Source: Timema cristinae (Eukaryota > Arthropoda > Insecta > Phasmatodea > Timematidae). From it: a stretch of DNA of 64,000 bases. The notes beneath the pieces were generated by a model. The model saw only the letters and a list, made by a program, of their open reading frames with translations, made no database searches and was not told the DNA's origin. The position numbers were made by a program, and so were the translations under genes. The stretch is from positions 41,414,533 to 41,478,532 of the forward strand of contig JBCFYV010000024.1 of NCBI GenBank assembly GCA_039000515.1. Reading direction: 5' to 3'. Shown one piece after another: positions 45,935 to 57,142 of this stretch. Every line of letters begins with the position of its first letter. The first letter of the stretch is position 1.

Positions 45935-45935
45935 C
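45835..45935. repeat. Two TA dinucleotide runs
   Basis: ATATAT tracts at about 45834-45862 and 45903-45932, separated by a unique spacer containing ACACCAATGT, which recurs just after the second run. Confidence 0.9.
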
Positions 45936-45939
45936 ACCA

Positions 45940-48900
45940 ATGTATATCCTCATAAAAACGCAAATTAAAAGATTATTTCTTAGCCAATATTTGGATAGAT
46001 TTAATTTTGAAAATGAAAGTGCAAATAATAACTTTAAATTAGAATTAAGGGAACGCGAGTTAAGGTAATTATTTCTAAAGATTTTGTCGCAACCTTTTTG
46101 GCCAACCATCAATATAATGTTGCTTCATTAAAAACGTACTACACATATTAATTAATATTAACACTTCCTTAATATCTGACATGTGCATCGCAAAATTTGG
46201 ACAGTACTTTTCCTCTTCATATGCTTTTGACCATGGCAAGGATTTTGATCACGTGTCATTTTTTGTTTTGTTTATCACAGACAAAACGCATGTGTATATA
46301 AATTATTTTCATGAACCCTTGATGTTGAAACATATTTTTAAGACTTTTTTTTTACAATTTTTTGTCATTTCGGAATTTTAGGTCATATTTTTTTTGTTCG
46401 CGTATTTTTTGGGTTGTTGTTTAGGTAATTTTTTTTGTCGTTTTAGGTCATTTTTGAATACATACTCAAACATAATGGTTTTTAATCACACAGTTTTTGG
46501 AATGATACGATAATGTAAGACATTAACTTTTATTTTATGTTTCTTAAATACACATGCATGGCGATACACTGCAATTGACTTAAAAAGGTTTGCGTTGGGA
46601 AGGGGTAGCTATTACTTCTATAGCATATAAATTGTAAAAAAAATGTTATTTTTGAAAGAATGCAAGTTAGGTGTTTAAAGATTTCATTACATGTATATGT
46701 TTTAGTTTCAATTTTTAAAATGCGTGTTTTATTCAGTTGTGTGCATGCTTTTCCAGCTTTTTTTTTAAAGTTTTTTGCTTTAGTTTTTTTTTCATTGGAA
46801 GTAATTTTGGAGAATTTTTCAAGTCATTTATAGTTCATCAAAATACTGGCTTTGCCTAGAACATAAATTCAATAACTGTTGAGATTAATATATGTGGACA
46901 ATTTAACTAAACATATTTACTATGAGGTTATTTGATATATTTATGTCCAATTTTTTTTTTTTTCTAAATTCGTTTAAAAACATCAACTGAGATTTATTCT
47001 ACTAGGCTAATTGGTTGATTCATCGCCTGGGCTTCGATGATCTAAAATTGATCAACATATTACTTAAAACATCATAAAAAAGACCTTAAATATACAACAA
47101 CAACAACAAAAATTTAAAAATATGAACAAGAATTCTTAATGAATGTACACAACTTCCAATCACACCGTTTATAAATGGAAACTAGAACATAATAATCTGA
47201 AATTCTCTTACAACTAAGCTCTTGTATCCTTTTGACTATGATATTGATTTACAAATATGTTTCAAGGAATAGCATCTTCCTCCTCCCAACGCAATCCTTA
47301 TCAGCTTAATTGCAGTGTCTCACAAGTAATGTGTATTATCCAACCATAAGAGCAAAGAGGCCCTGAAGTTTCTTCTCCTTTTGCCAACTATGTAAAATTA
47401 TGTTCAGTATTTATGCATTTATAAAAAACTAAGCAATTAAAAAATATACTTATTCAAGAATGCCTAAGAAAGATTAAATTTGTATAAAAGTGACTAAATA
47501 ATGTCAAAAAAAAGTACGCAAGTGCAAACCAAGAAATAATTATATAAAAATCCAAAATTACAAATTTCCAAAAATAAACTCTAAATTTCCACAACCATGG
47601 GTATTATGAACATAATTTACGTGCACATGAGCATCGTGTGTTACGTATTTAAAAAAAAAAGTAACATGTTATCAAAATCAGGGTCTGTTCTCACCAACCA
47701 AACTAAGCCATAGTTAACCGCCTGTGGATTCTGCCGCTAGACTGACCCGCTCAACAGGAATGTATAATATCTAGTCTAGCTGAACTATCTCACGGCGATC
47801 TCGTATTCAAGGCAGGACACACAACGACCAACTAAACCTTGATTATAACTTCCTTTCCGTGTGTCGAGGATTAAACGAACAAATAATCATAACGTCTGCT
47901 GTGAACGCTAGGCCTACAGAGCGTGGAAAGATGGACACCCAAAAGCTCACATAATAATGAAGGGCCAGGATTATAAAGCTGGTTTTAATGACAACAGTTA
48001 TCTCCTTGATTTAAATCATTATGCCGGTGAGAACTGTTGTACAGTCTATTCGCCATAGAAATGGCGATAACTGGCAGCTAACAGAATATTTTTTATTTTA
48101 AACTTTGTCAATAATGTGGAAATACTTAATATGTTCTTAGTAATGCTACATTATCAATCATAAGTATTAATAAATACGTCTAATAATACTTAGGAATTAC
48201 AGCACGATTTGCTTTTTCGTACCTTATTTAAATAAGAAAATTTTAAATAAAACTAGATTTAAAAAAAATAATATAAGGAACGTACTTATATTGGTATACA
48301 TTTTTTGGTCAAGTAAATCAAGATAAAAATAAGAAACACAACGTCCAAAATAGTTAAGGAAAAACTTAACTATCATGAATTATGAAATCAATTAAAACAA
48401 ATACAATAACATTTCTAAAAAAAATCTTCAGTGAGATTGTTACAATATTAATGTTCTGAAATTATTAAATTATCAGAAAACAAGGAAAGATTAATAATTT
48501 GTGATAAGTAATAGCAGGATTGACTGATAAACAAATTGACTAGTGGAGTAATGGGCAATTTGACTAGATTGGAATTATTAATACCTTAAAAACGTAACAG
48601 AGACAATTTATGAATTTGAATAACTTTGAAATAAAAGATATTAGAGGCTGTAAGAAAGGTATGACTTATCAAAAGTAATAGGCTGCTCAACACATGGTCT
48701 TATAGGTCATAAGGTTTGGTAAATGGATACATGAGATTTGATATGGTAGCTTAAGTTTTTATTATTTTATATAAATTATTTATTTGTTTGAGAAAGGCTA
48801 AATATATGTTTCCAGCCATTTAATTGGTACTCAAAACCGTGACATTTCGCGTGACACATCGTTGAAGATAAACTAATAAATAGTAGTATGTTTTTAATCC

Positions 48901-49110
48901 TATAGAAAAATATTAATAGGCCTACCTTTCATCTCCACTTTGGCGTAAACCATCTTATGTAAGTAAAACTAAACACTTATTAAATAACATGTTATTTCGG
49001 GACATGTACTTCCGGTAGGCAGACCCCTTAAGTCTTAAATAATATTTGATATGCATGATATGTTTTGAATTTAACAAAAAATTGATTGGCAACAAAAATC
49101 TGACGATTTG
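45940..49110. other. AT-rich intron sequence
   Basis: Mostly low-complexity A/T. The part at 47690-48060 is more complex and free of recognised repeats. No supported ORF; the longest frames are about 66-77 codons. Confidence 0.4.
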
Positions 49111-49119
49111 ATCGAGTAA

Positions 49120-49425
49120 TTTATCTTTTTTAAAAAAAAATGTATTCCTATTTATTATATTTAAACAGATACATATTCATTTGAACCAAATCGTTTAGTT
49201 TTTTTTGTTAGTATCAAAATTTTTGAAAAATTAGTCATCATTAAACCATCCTTAGAACAAAACTTTCCCCGTAAAATAAGTAGGCTATACAGTTTTATTT
49301 GTCATATCAAACACTTTCTAACAAAATCGTTAGACATTTTCGAAAATTCTAGAATAAAAAAAAAATTAAGCCTCTGTAAACTATCCTTAATTTGAGGGCT
49401 AGGATTAAAATCAACATACTGCCCC
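49120..49425 (-). repeat. Dispersed family X copy, inverted and diverged
   Basis: GTAAACTATCCTTAATTTGA then GGGCTAGGATTAAAATC is the inverse of the family's CCCTA-AATTAAGGGTAGTTTAC phrase. The rest is weakly matched. Confidence 0.5.
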
Positions 49426-49435
49426 AGTTTTTTTT

Positions 49436-49517
49436 TAACGCGTCTTACTACCCGTTTGGATGATACACATTTCTATTAATTACTCTAGTGCGTTAAGAAT
49501 ATTTAATTGTCTTATAG
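49436..49517 (-). mobile_element. SINE-C, tail-side half, split by a SINE-A
   Basis: ACGCGTCTTACTACCCGTTT and ATTACTCTAGTGCGTTAAGA are the reversed tail. The head-side half resumes at 49811. Confidence 0.72.
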
Positions 49518-49798
49518 GGTGACCTGGCGGTCTAGGGGTAAGGTGTCGAACTTCTATGCTGGAGTCCGGGGTTCAATCCTCGGTCCCGGCACATATTTAT
49601 CTGATTACCAAACCCTTCCTTCACCTCTGACAAGACATCTTGTGAATGTGGGGAATGCCAGGCCTCCACCGTGGTTCGGATTCAACGTTAAACTGTAGGT
49701 CCTCCATTTCATCTCACAATCACCCTACCATTACACATTACTGTAAGTGCGTATAACCCGAATGGGTAGTAAGACGCGGTGCTAATAATAATAATAAT
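49518..49798 (+). mobile_element. SINE-A inserted into a SINE-C, exact 12-bp target duplication
   Basis: Near-consensus copy from GGTGACCTGGCGGTCTAGGG to the shared tail and AAT repeat. AATTGTCTTATA at 49505-49516 is repeated exactly at 49799-49810. Confidence 0.94.
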
Positions 49799-49810
49799 AA
49801 TTGTCTTATA

Positions 49811-49905
49811 AAATTCACCAGCAGTGAACCCCGATCTCTTCATCTGGGATTTAGTTAATTACGAAAGTGACGCCTTTTAGACTATGCGTCCACCGAATCA
49901 GGTTT
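49811..49905 (-). mobile_element. SINE-C, head-side half, split by a SINE-A
   Basis: GCAGTGAACCCCGATCTCTT (reversed B-box region) and ACTATGCGTCCACCGAATCA (reversed head) complete the copy starting at 49436. Confidence 0.72.
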
Positions 49906-49909
49906 CCTA

Positions 49910-51085
49910 GGTGTGACCTTATATTCAATAACATCCAAATATCAAGTTTGAACAAAATACATCAAACCATTTCAGATCCGTGATTGGGGGACAGACAAAT
50001 AGACGGACAGACGGACATGGGGAAAGATATAATTGTAAAATCCACTTTTTTGAATTCGGACATACATTAAAAATAAATATTCAACATAATCACTAGGTCG
50101 AAAATCTTCACAATTACAATACTTTCTCTTTAAGAGGGAGTTAAGATGGAATGGAAGGGCTGAATAAAGCGCAAAAATATTGCCTATTTCTGGCACAGTT
50201 TCCGGGATTATGAAACATCGCAGAAGTGTGTGGTATTTTTTATCTTGTAAATCAAATAAAGTTCTATGTTTGTATTGGAAGATATTTGAATATATCTTAA
50301 TAATTAATTTAGTAAATTGATTCAAAGTTGGCACTTTTTCCCTTGTGAGTAGGATCAAATTTCTTCCTATACAAACACAGAGCTTAAGCTAAAATAATGG
50401 TACGTATTTTTTTCCAATTGATAAACCAGATGGAATTATTGTAATTAATGATAGAAAATTGTATAAAATAGTTCAGCGATGTCCTGCTAGGATCTCTACG
50501 ATCGAATACCTACCCCCACCATACACACCTTTCAACTCACCCCTCAGATTTTGTCACCAGCTCTCTTTCTTTGACCTTGACAGGTGCTATTCACGATGCA
50601 GGTAGAAACAGATTAACACCCCCTTCTACCTTCTCCCTCCCCCCCTCATGCCATCCTAATATATCTCGGCCTGGGCGCACTTGAGACAAAATAATATTGG
50701 TCTTTTCTTACACACCTCATCTTGTTTGTTTTGAATCGATGCTTTCAACTATGAATAAGAGTGCATGGCATCAAGTTTAAAATATAACTGTAGAGTAAAT
50801 AATCATTTACACGCACTTTCAAATAATGTTAGTCGTAGTGGTTTTATTTAAACTTTCAAATATTTAATTAGTATGTAACTGTTGTAATAAAACTGTTTAT
50901 ATTTAAAAATATATAACACTAGTGTTGAATATGAAAAACTACTAATTATTTTCAACGCAATAAAAAACATTATAGGTCTACTAAAATAAAAAAGTTATTT
51001 TTCATTTATGTATGTGCTTTTTTATAAATCATACCAAGTGGTGAAATATTGATTTGACAAAAAATTGTTATAATCCATTACAACC
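49910..51085. other. Sequence upstream of the DDE/YqaJ gene
   Basis: Near 49990-50020 is a GACAGACAAATAGACGGACA run. A 128-codon minus-strand frame (49972-50358) shows no known domain. 50480-50680 is C-rich. No terminal inverted repeat of the DDE/YqaJ element was found here. Confidence 0.4.
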
Positions 51086-51252
51086 ATGTCTGAAGAAAAT
51101 TTGACTTCAATCCAGAAAGATACTTTATCACCTAAACAAAGCAAACATTCGTCTCGCTTCACTGTTAAAAAATCAAAACGTTTAAAACTATCAGGAAAAC
51201 CGAAGAAAAGACGATTACCGGACCAACTTGGAGAGTACTGGAGAAATAAACA
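51086..51252 (+). CDS. DDE/YqaJ gene exon 1 (basic N-terminus)
   Basis: The ATG has a good context (ACAACCATG) and opens 55 codons plus two bases. The peptide begins MSEENLTSIQKD and becomes strongly basic (KKSKRLKL, KPKKRRLPDQ), probably a nuclear localisation or DNA-binding tail. The exon ends at CA before donor GTAAGT. The split codon CA plus G (53833) restores Gln and keeps the frame. Without splicing the frame stops at the TAA inside the donor, which supports it being a spliced exon. Confidence 0.75.
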
Positions 51253-51331
51253 GTAAGTAATGATTTTATGTTATTGTTGGAAAATGTGTCATATGATCTA
51301 GAATGAATTTGATAACTTTTTACTTCATCGA

Positions 51332-51576
51332 ACCCGCCTCTGTGGCTGAGTGGTCTAACGCGTCACTCTCGTGTTGGACTTGGCTGCCGAGGATCTAGGT
51401 TCGAATCTTGCTCGGGTGAACGGAGGATGGTTTTTTCTAAATAGTTTTCCACTCTCCCTCTACGAAAATGCGGGCTCACTTCCTATAATATCATCCTACC
51501 ACATCCTTAACCCATTAGAGTAATTAGTACTTAAGTGTATAGCCCGAACGGGTAGTAAGACGCGGTGCAAAAAAAA
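51332..51576 (+). mobile_element. SINE-B with exact 10-bp target duplication, in the DDE/YqaJ intron
   Basis: Head ACCCGCCTCTGTGGCTGAGT, B box GGTTCGAATCTTG, shared tail GTAGTAAGACGCGGTGC and poly-A. ACTTCATCGA at 51322-51331 recurs at 51577-51586. Confidence 0.92.
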
Positions 51577-51639
51577 ACTTCATCGAGATCACTCGGAGAG
51601 AAAGTACCTATTGTTATAGTAAAAAAATCTAACTTGAAA

Positions 51640-51915
51640 TTTTGATGAATGTCGATGTTTCATGACCCCCTGAATCCGAAAAAGTTCTTTTGCAATGCCG
51701 TCTGTCTGTGTGTGTGTGTGTCTGTCTGTTACTGGGGCTAGAGCCGAAATCTATTTACCGATAGGACTGAAACTTCGTACATAAGATTTTCATAAGGTTT
51801 TACAGAGGGGTTTTTTGTAATGAGTTATCTACCTCTAAAATTAAGGGTAGTTTACTGAAGGAATAAACAACAAAAAGTAGATTTTCTCTAAATTGGCTCT
51901 AACGATTTTCATCAA
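51640..51915 (+). repeat. Dispersed family X, 5' part
   Basis: GTCGATGTTTCATGACCCCC, a GTCTGTCTGTGTGTGTGTG run, ACCGATAGGACTGAAACTTC and TTAAGGGTAGTTTACTGAAG, stopping where the SINE-F begins. Confidence 0.65.
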
Positions 51916-51917
51916 AA

Positions 51918-52110
51918 ATTGTCTTCCTCGATGGTCTAGTAGTTAGCATGCTCGCTTCTGGACCCAAGGTTTGCGGGTTCAATTCCGCCCGAGGGCGATG
52001 GATTTTTAGGGTGGGAAAATTCGTAGCATGCTTTCCTTCGGAAGGGAAGTAAAGCCGTGGGTCCCGTGTCGTTAATTCCGACACGTTAAGGGTGTTTAGC
52101 CCAAAATTAA
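51918..52110 (+). mobile_element. SINE-F with well-preserved tRNA-like head
   Basis: A box TGGTCTAGTAGTTAGCATG and B box GGGTTCAATTCCG; CCTCG and CGAGG can pair as an acceptor-like stem. The body CTTTCCTTCGGAAGGGAAGT then AAAGCCGTGGGTCCCG is shared with 29940-30150. The anticodon arm does not form a clean stem, so it is not called a tRNA gene. Confidence 0.62.
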
Positions 52111-52441
52111 TAATATAATAATTATATATATATATATATTAGTAGGTCTTCTAAAACCAAACTTGGATCAGTGTATTAAATATAGATTAAATGTATATTT
52201 TAAGCACAGTGTTTACCCAGAGTTTGAGATTTTGGCATCTAAAGCAACCATTTTTAGAAAAATCAAATGATGCAAAGATTTCATATTTGGAATGTTTTAA
52301 GTACTTGAAGAGGTTTATTAAGAGAAATAAATATTATTTCAATGAACCTTCAATAAATAGCGTAAAAAATTGCCAAATAAATGCTATATTCAATTAATTA
52401 TTTTATATACTTAAGCCTGTCTAATAAATGGGGGAAGTAAA

Positions 52442-52556
52442 TCCACGCAAATTCTAGTTCACTTCCTCTATATTCAACTTCCTAATTACTTACCCATTAG
52501 CGTAATTAGTACTTAAGCGTACAACACTAACGGGCAGTAAAACGCGGTGCTAAGTA
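52442..52556 (+). mobile_element. SINE-B, 5'-truncated
   Basis: Body from CCACGCAAATTCTAGTTCAC through CCATTAGCGTAATTAGTACT to tail GTAAAACGCGGTGCTAAG. Confidence 0.8.
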
Positions 52557-53832
52557 TGTTATAACTAGGTCTAACTATACATTTTCTGGAGTCAAATGTA
52601 CTATGTATCATAGCACAGCAACTTGCAGTAGGGCCAAGAACTGATAGAGATTATTTTGGTCAATATACATCAATAATACCATGAGCCAGTGATAAAATGT
52701 ATTTCAGTTTTTTTTACTTTATTTCTTTCCTATCTTCCATGTCTCGTTAATGGAAATGGCCGATAAATGATTTTTTAAACTCTAATTGTGGCGTTAGTTT
52801 TATATCGATGAATAATGAAATATAACAATATTTGAATACAATTTTCTGTTTTACGACGTTGGGTTCTATATTTATTTTCGTAGGAGAATGGCTTCTAAGT
52901 AGTGGGGAATGAGGAAGGGTCTGTTTGAAAAAGCCCACCTATCCATAATATTTTGGTGACAAAAATAAAATGAATTGCGCTGATTTCAGTTATTCGTACC
53001 GGTAAGCAGGCAGACAAGTGCAGCAGTCTCATTTAGTCTAGCTTATACCACTAATAAGGAGTCGATTTGATCCCGGCCGGGCGTAATGGAGGTAGAGATG
53101 AAAATTTTCCTCAATGGCAGATTGTGGTAGAGAGGTTGAATTTTAGAGGTGGCACCTAGACCCTATTATATATACATAAAGTCATCAAATAGTATGTTGA
53201 GAGAAGAGTGGGTTGATAAGGAAGGGGTGATGGGGCACTAGGGTCTGTAGGGGTCACGGAGGGGGGGGGGGATAGAGGACACGAAGCAGGGTTTTTAGGA
53301 GTATATAGTGTGTAGTTTGAAAAGGGGGAGGGGGACAAATGCTGTTAGCAAATAATCGTACCAACCATAAATTTATTTTAACTATCTTACTTTTGATAAA
53401 ATGAAAATAGAATTCAAACCACCAATTCAGTAACACGCCTCTTCCATCCTATCCTTTTCCCTCAAAGTCATATCCCGAATACTTCCTAACCTCTCTTTTC
53501 ACCCTGTCAAGCTCCACCCAATTAGAGATTAATATTTTCTGACAAAATTTTCCTATCGTTGATTCCCAGGGATAATGGATTGCATTCGTGAAGGATTGAT
53601 CATAATATCGATGTATTTTTATATCTGATCTAGAGCAGACCCAACGTAAGTGACACTTTCAACCACCAAGCGCTGTAGTCGATACGCGAGTGCGAGGAGA
53701 GAGCTGAAATAGCTGTAATTACTTTATTTTGAACTCTTTAAAATAGTTGGATTTTTTTCCAGAAACAAATAATTGAAAATTTTCCGAAACGTTAAATTAT
53801 ATTAATATTATATTTAATTGAACATTTTTCAG

Positions 53833-54610
53833 GTCGGAAGAAACCACAGGACAATCCATTCCAAATGAAACGATTAAACAATTTGAAACAGATGAGGGGG
53901 TTCAAGTTTCTGGTCAAATTGATCAAATAAAAAATAGTGTTGACCATAACAAAAGTTATTTGGTCGAGTGTGTCGCTCCTCCCGAAGAAAGAGATGATGA
54001 GTGGCACAGTGAAGAGAAAACTGATAGTGAAGACAATGAAGATCTTTTTGTACATACATCCTGTTCTCAGCAAATAAAGAACGTGCATAAAATCACTGGC
54101 CGGCGAGTAGTAGACATAACACATTTCATAGTGAAAATGCAAGAATTAAATGATCATGGTCCGATTGGCTGTAATCTTAGCAACATGTTTGTAGTTCGTG
54201 AAAAGAGGCGCGGCTATAAAAGCGTACTTATTTTTAAATGTCTAATGTGTAATATTGAGTGCCAAGTTGAGACCGAGCCTCGAAATGAACAGGTCATGGA
54301 CATAAATACTGCAGCCGTTGCAGGCTCTATTTCTGCAGGTGCTGGTTATGCACAACTTGCTGAAATTACTTCAGCCATGAATATACCTACGTTAGCTGCA
54401 AATACATATTCAAACTATCAAGACAGTGTTTTTGATGGGTTTGAAAAATCTGCGCTTGCGGAAATGGCCAAATCCGCGGAAGAGGAAGCAAAAATAGCTA
54501 TTCAACATGGGGAGGTTGACAGGAATGGAATACCAATCCTCACCGTTGTAGCAGATGGAAGTTGGCCCAAACGTTCCTTTGGAAAAAACTACAGTTCGCT
54601 CTCTGGTGTG
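53833..54610 (+). CDS. DDE/YqaJ gene exon 2 (acidic linker and first half of transposase domain)
   Basis: The exon has 778 bases, fully open in frame. An acidic stretch (EERDDEWHSEEKTDSEDNED) is followed by the conserved entry of the Mutator-like domain: RRVVDITHF, then CNLSNMFVVREKRRG and a CLMCNIEC zinc-knuckle-like pair. A run of small residues around INTAAVAGSISAGAGY and the first acidic motif ADGSWPKRSFGKNYSS come next. It ends exactly after SLSGV at donor GTAAGT, and the partner exon resumes AAIVGLYTGKV. Read alone, its first ATG would be internal, so it should not be called as a separate single-exon gene. Confidence 0.88.
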
Positions 54611-55292
54611 GTAAGTTCGAGCTGCAAAAATATACATAATAATGTAGGATAATGTGTTAGTTATTTTGTAAATGGGAATTGTTTGTGTATACACTTAAAC
54701 TTACAATATCACCAAATTTATCAAGATTAATAGTATGCAAATCTTTTTGCTGCTTCTCTCTAAATTATAAAGCTATAAACCATAAACAAATACTTCAAAG
54801 AAACAAAAAATATTTTTACAAAATTTCCATAGCATGTGATGTTTGTAGGCAGATTATTTTTTTACTAAGAAATGTTGTAGGGTAACGAACAGTGTCCTTT
54901 AATTGACCTTAGCTAATTTGAGTAATCAATGTTAATCTAAACCAGTTGGGAGAATTATTTTTCCCCATCTTGATAAAATACTTCAAACTTGTGGTGAAGA
55001 GTTAATATAGTATTTCACACAACACAAAGTGGTTTATGCTCCAATGCTATTTACATAATACAATAATGAATAGGATATCTGTTTAAATGTGCTGTAATGC
55101 TTTTGGTTAGTGCATTTTACATTCGCAAAATAGAAAATATTACTTATGATTGGTAAAGATCTTGGGGAAGCCCATCTATTCTCTTTAGATGACTAGACTT
55201 CTCTGATTCGCCTCTTTTTAGTGTAGATATGTACATTGCAAAAGAATATTGTAATAAAACTCCCGTGATTAATGCATAATTTTATTTTTTAG
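54611..55292 (+). other. DDE/YqaJ gene intron 2 (682 bp, phase 0)
   Basis: The intron starts GTAAGT and ends TTTATTTTTTAG. It is AT-rich and has stops in all frames. No recognisable repeat was seen in it. Confidence 0.8.
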
Positions 55293-57142
55293 GCTGCCAT
55301 TGTTGGATTATACACTGGAAAGGTTATTTTTCTGGGATGGAGAAACAAATATTGTACTTTGTGTAACAGAGCAAAGAATGCAGGAATACCAGTAAAAACA
55401 CACACATGTTATAGAAACTTTTCTGCGAGTTCCACAAGCATGGAAGCAGATGTCATAGTGGATGGTTTTTTGAATAGTGAAGCAATGTATGGAGTAAAAT
55501 ATGGCGTTCTTGTTGCGGATGGGATTCCAGTGTGTATTCGAAGATCCTACAAGCAAGACCTTATGATGACCTAACTGTAGAAAAAGTTGAGTGCACTAAC
55601 CATCTTCTTCGCAACTATGGAAACAAATTGAGAGATGTAGTTAGAAACAGCAAACTAGGCAACATAATGCTGAGACAAAAAATAGCAGCAAACATTGTTA
55701 GACTTAGGAATGCTGTTACAAAAGCTGCAGAATACAGATCAAAACAAGGGGATCTAAACAACCAAGAAAAATTAAATGAACTCAAAAAGGATTTGCTGAA
55801 TTCTCCAAGTCACATATTTGGAGAGCACCTTAATTGTAAAGATCGTGGCTACTTTTGTAATGGCCCCAAACAAGAGGACGTTAATCTAGTACCTAGGTTA
55901 ACTGAAGAAGGATTGTACATTGTCCTTCAAAAACTTGTTAGTGGTCTTGCTGTGCATTGCCGAAGTTTATTGAGGCACTTGAACAGTAATATTGTGGAAC
56001 AATTTTTTTCCATCGTAGCGAAGTTTATAGGTGGGAAACGAATAAATTATACACAAAGACGTTCCTACCAGGGGAGATGCACAGCCGCTGTTGTGTCACA
56101 TAACACGCACACACCAATGTATGTGCTGCACAAAACATTATTTGATAAACAAAGTCCAGGAAAATTTACAAAATTATATTAAGTCCGTCGTCTAAAAGTA
56201 CTGCAGAACCGTAAAAGTAGCACAACGAGACGGAGAAGAAAGTTATTTCCAACAACAGAAATACCTGACAAAGATTATGGGTCTCACGCAGAAAAACCTG
56301 ATCTTCCACATGATATATTTGAAGAAAAGAAAAAACAATTTCTGGATTCTTTAAAAAGATCAGTGAAAGAAATTCAAGAATTTGAGAGGGCAACAGTTCT
56401 TCAAAGAAAATGTGGAATGTGGATGGAAGAAAGGCGGAAACTCCTAACAGCATCAGTTTTTGGAACAGTGTGTTGTAGGCGGCCTTACACAAGCTGTCAG
56501 ACATTAGTAAAAGCTTTACTTTACACCGATTTTGATTCAATGTCTTTAAAATATGGGCGAGATCATGAAAGCGATGCTCTCCAAGCTATGGAAAAAGTTA
56601 TAGGGAGTAAAATTAAAGAATGTGGTCTATTCATTGATCACACTCATCAATATTTGGGAGCAACACCTGATGGGCTTGTGGGAGATAGTGCCATCGTTGA
56701 GGTCAAGTGTCCAGCTTCTGCAAAAGAGCTTACTCCTGAACAAGCAATTTTGTCAAGGAAAGTTACATTTTGGAATTTAAGTAAAGACAAAAAAGTGATA
56801 GTTGATGTCAACAAAAAACACAAGCATTACTTTCAAATCCAAGGTCAATTGCATATAACAAAAAAAGACATTTGTTACTATGGAGTTTGGACCCCACTTG
56901 GAATAAAAGTTGAAGCTATCTGCCGCGATGATCAGTTTTGGAATAATGAAATGGAAGAAAAACTTAAGAAATTTTACATGGATTGTGTAGTTCCAGAACT
57001 TGTAGATTCACGTCAACGTCGCTCAATGCCTATTCGTGACCCTATATATGTGCTACAATCACAAGAACAAAATCAGAGAAAACGAAAACTTTCTTTGGAA
57101 AACACGTTTACAAATAAAAAACCTAAAGAAAGATTGCTTTAA
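55293..57142 (+). CDS. DDE/YqaJ gene exon 3 (second half of transposase, then YqaJ nuclease), frameshift and stop
   Basis: The exon opens AAIVGLYTGKVIFLGWRNKY and includes a CTLCNRA plus HTCYRNF zinc-binding-like pattern. At 55521-55523 the run GGG lacks one base: upstream the frame reads VADG then IPVC, while the next frame continues with DSSVYSKILQ, the expected motif. The second frame runs EKVECTNHLLRNYGNKL to SNIVEQFFSIVAKF and stops at TAA 56180-56182. The same frame then continues VRRLKVLQNRK and into RRKLLTASVFG, the start of the nuclease domain. It ends ERLL-TAA at 57140-57142. The nuclease half itself is intact for more than 300 codons. Confidence 0.85.

Larger units (their letters stand above)
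51253..53832 (+). other. DDE/YqaJ gene intron 1 (2.58 kb, phase 2)
   Basis: The intron starts GTAAGTAA and ends ACATTTTTCAG. It contains a SINE-B with a target-site duplication, a family X fragment, a type F SINE and a 5'-truncated SINE-B. It has grown by insertion since the gene arrived. The stretch 52560-53832 otherwise holds AT-rich sequence, a weak SINE-like remnant near 52990-53160 and a G-rich tract near 53260-53275. Confidence 0.7.
51086..57142 (+). pseudogene. Mutator-like DDE transposase fused to YqaJ nuclease, three exons, two disabling lesions
   Basis: Three exons (51086-51252, 53833-54610, 55293-57142) join in phase 2 and then phase 0 to about 931 codons. The N-terminus is basic, followed by an acidic linker. 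The transposase part has the expected acidic residues in ADGSWPKRS (exon 2), in a GDSS-type motif at about residue 394, and in SNIVEQFFS followed by KFIGGKRINYTQR. The C-terminal part is a YqaJ-type PD-(D/E)XK nuclease: GATPDG, then VEVKCP about 14 residues later, then YFQIQGQ. This matches animal proteins combining Mutator-like and YqaJ domains (recalled Pfam PF20700 and PF09588). Two lesions break it: one G is missing at 55521-55523, and TAA occurs at 56180-56182 between the two domains. A homopolymer sequencing error could explain the first but not the second. No terminal inverted repeats were found, so transposon copy versus captured host gene is unresolved. Confidence 0.85.

Noticed and set aside
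49972..50358. 128-codon minus-strand open frame
   Set aside because: No known domain, AT-driven composition, and it runs into a GACAGACGGACA-type repeat that translates as RLSVYLSVPQ.
51918..51995. Functional tRNA gene
   Set aside because: A and B boxes are good but the anticodon arm does not pair, and a SINE body shared with another locus follows directly.
56166..56540. 124-codon minus-strand frame
   Set aside because: Antisense shadow of the DDE/YqaJ coding region.
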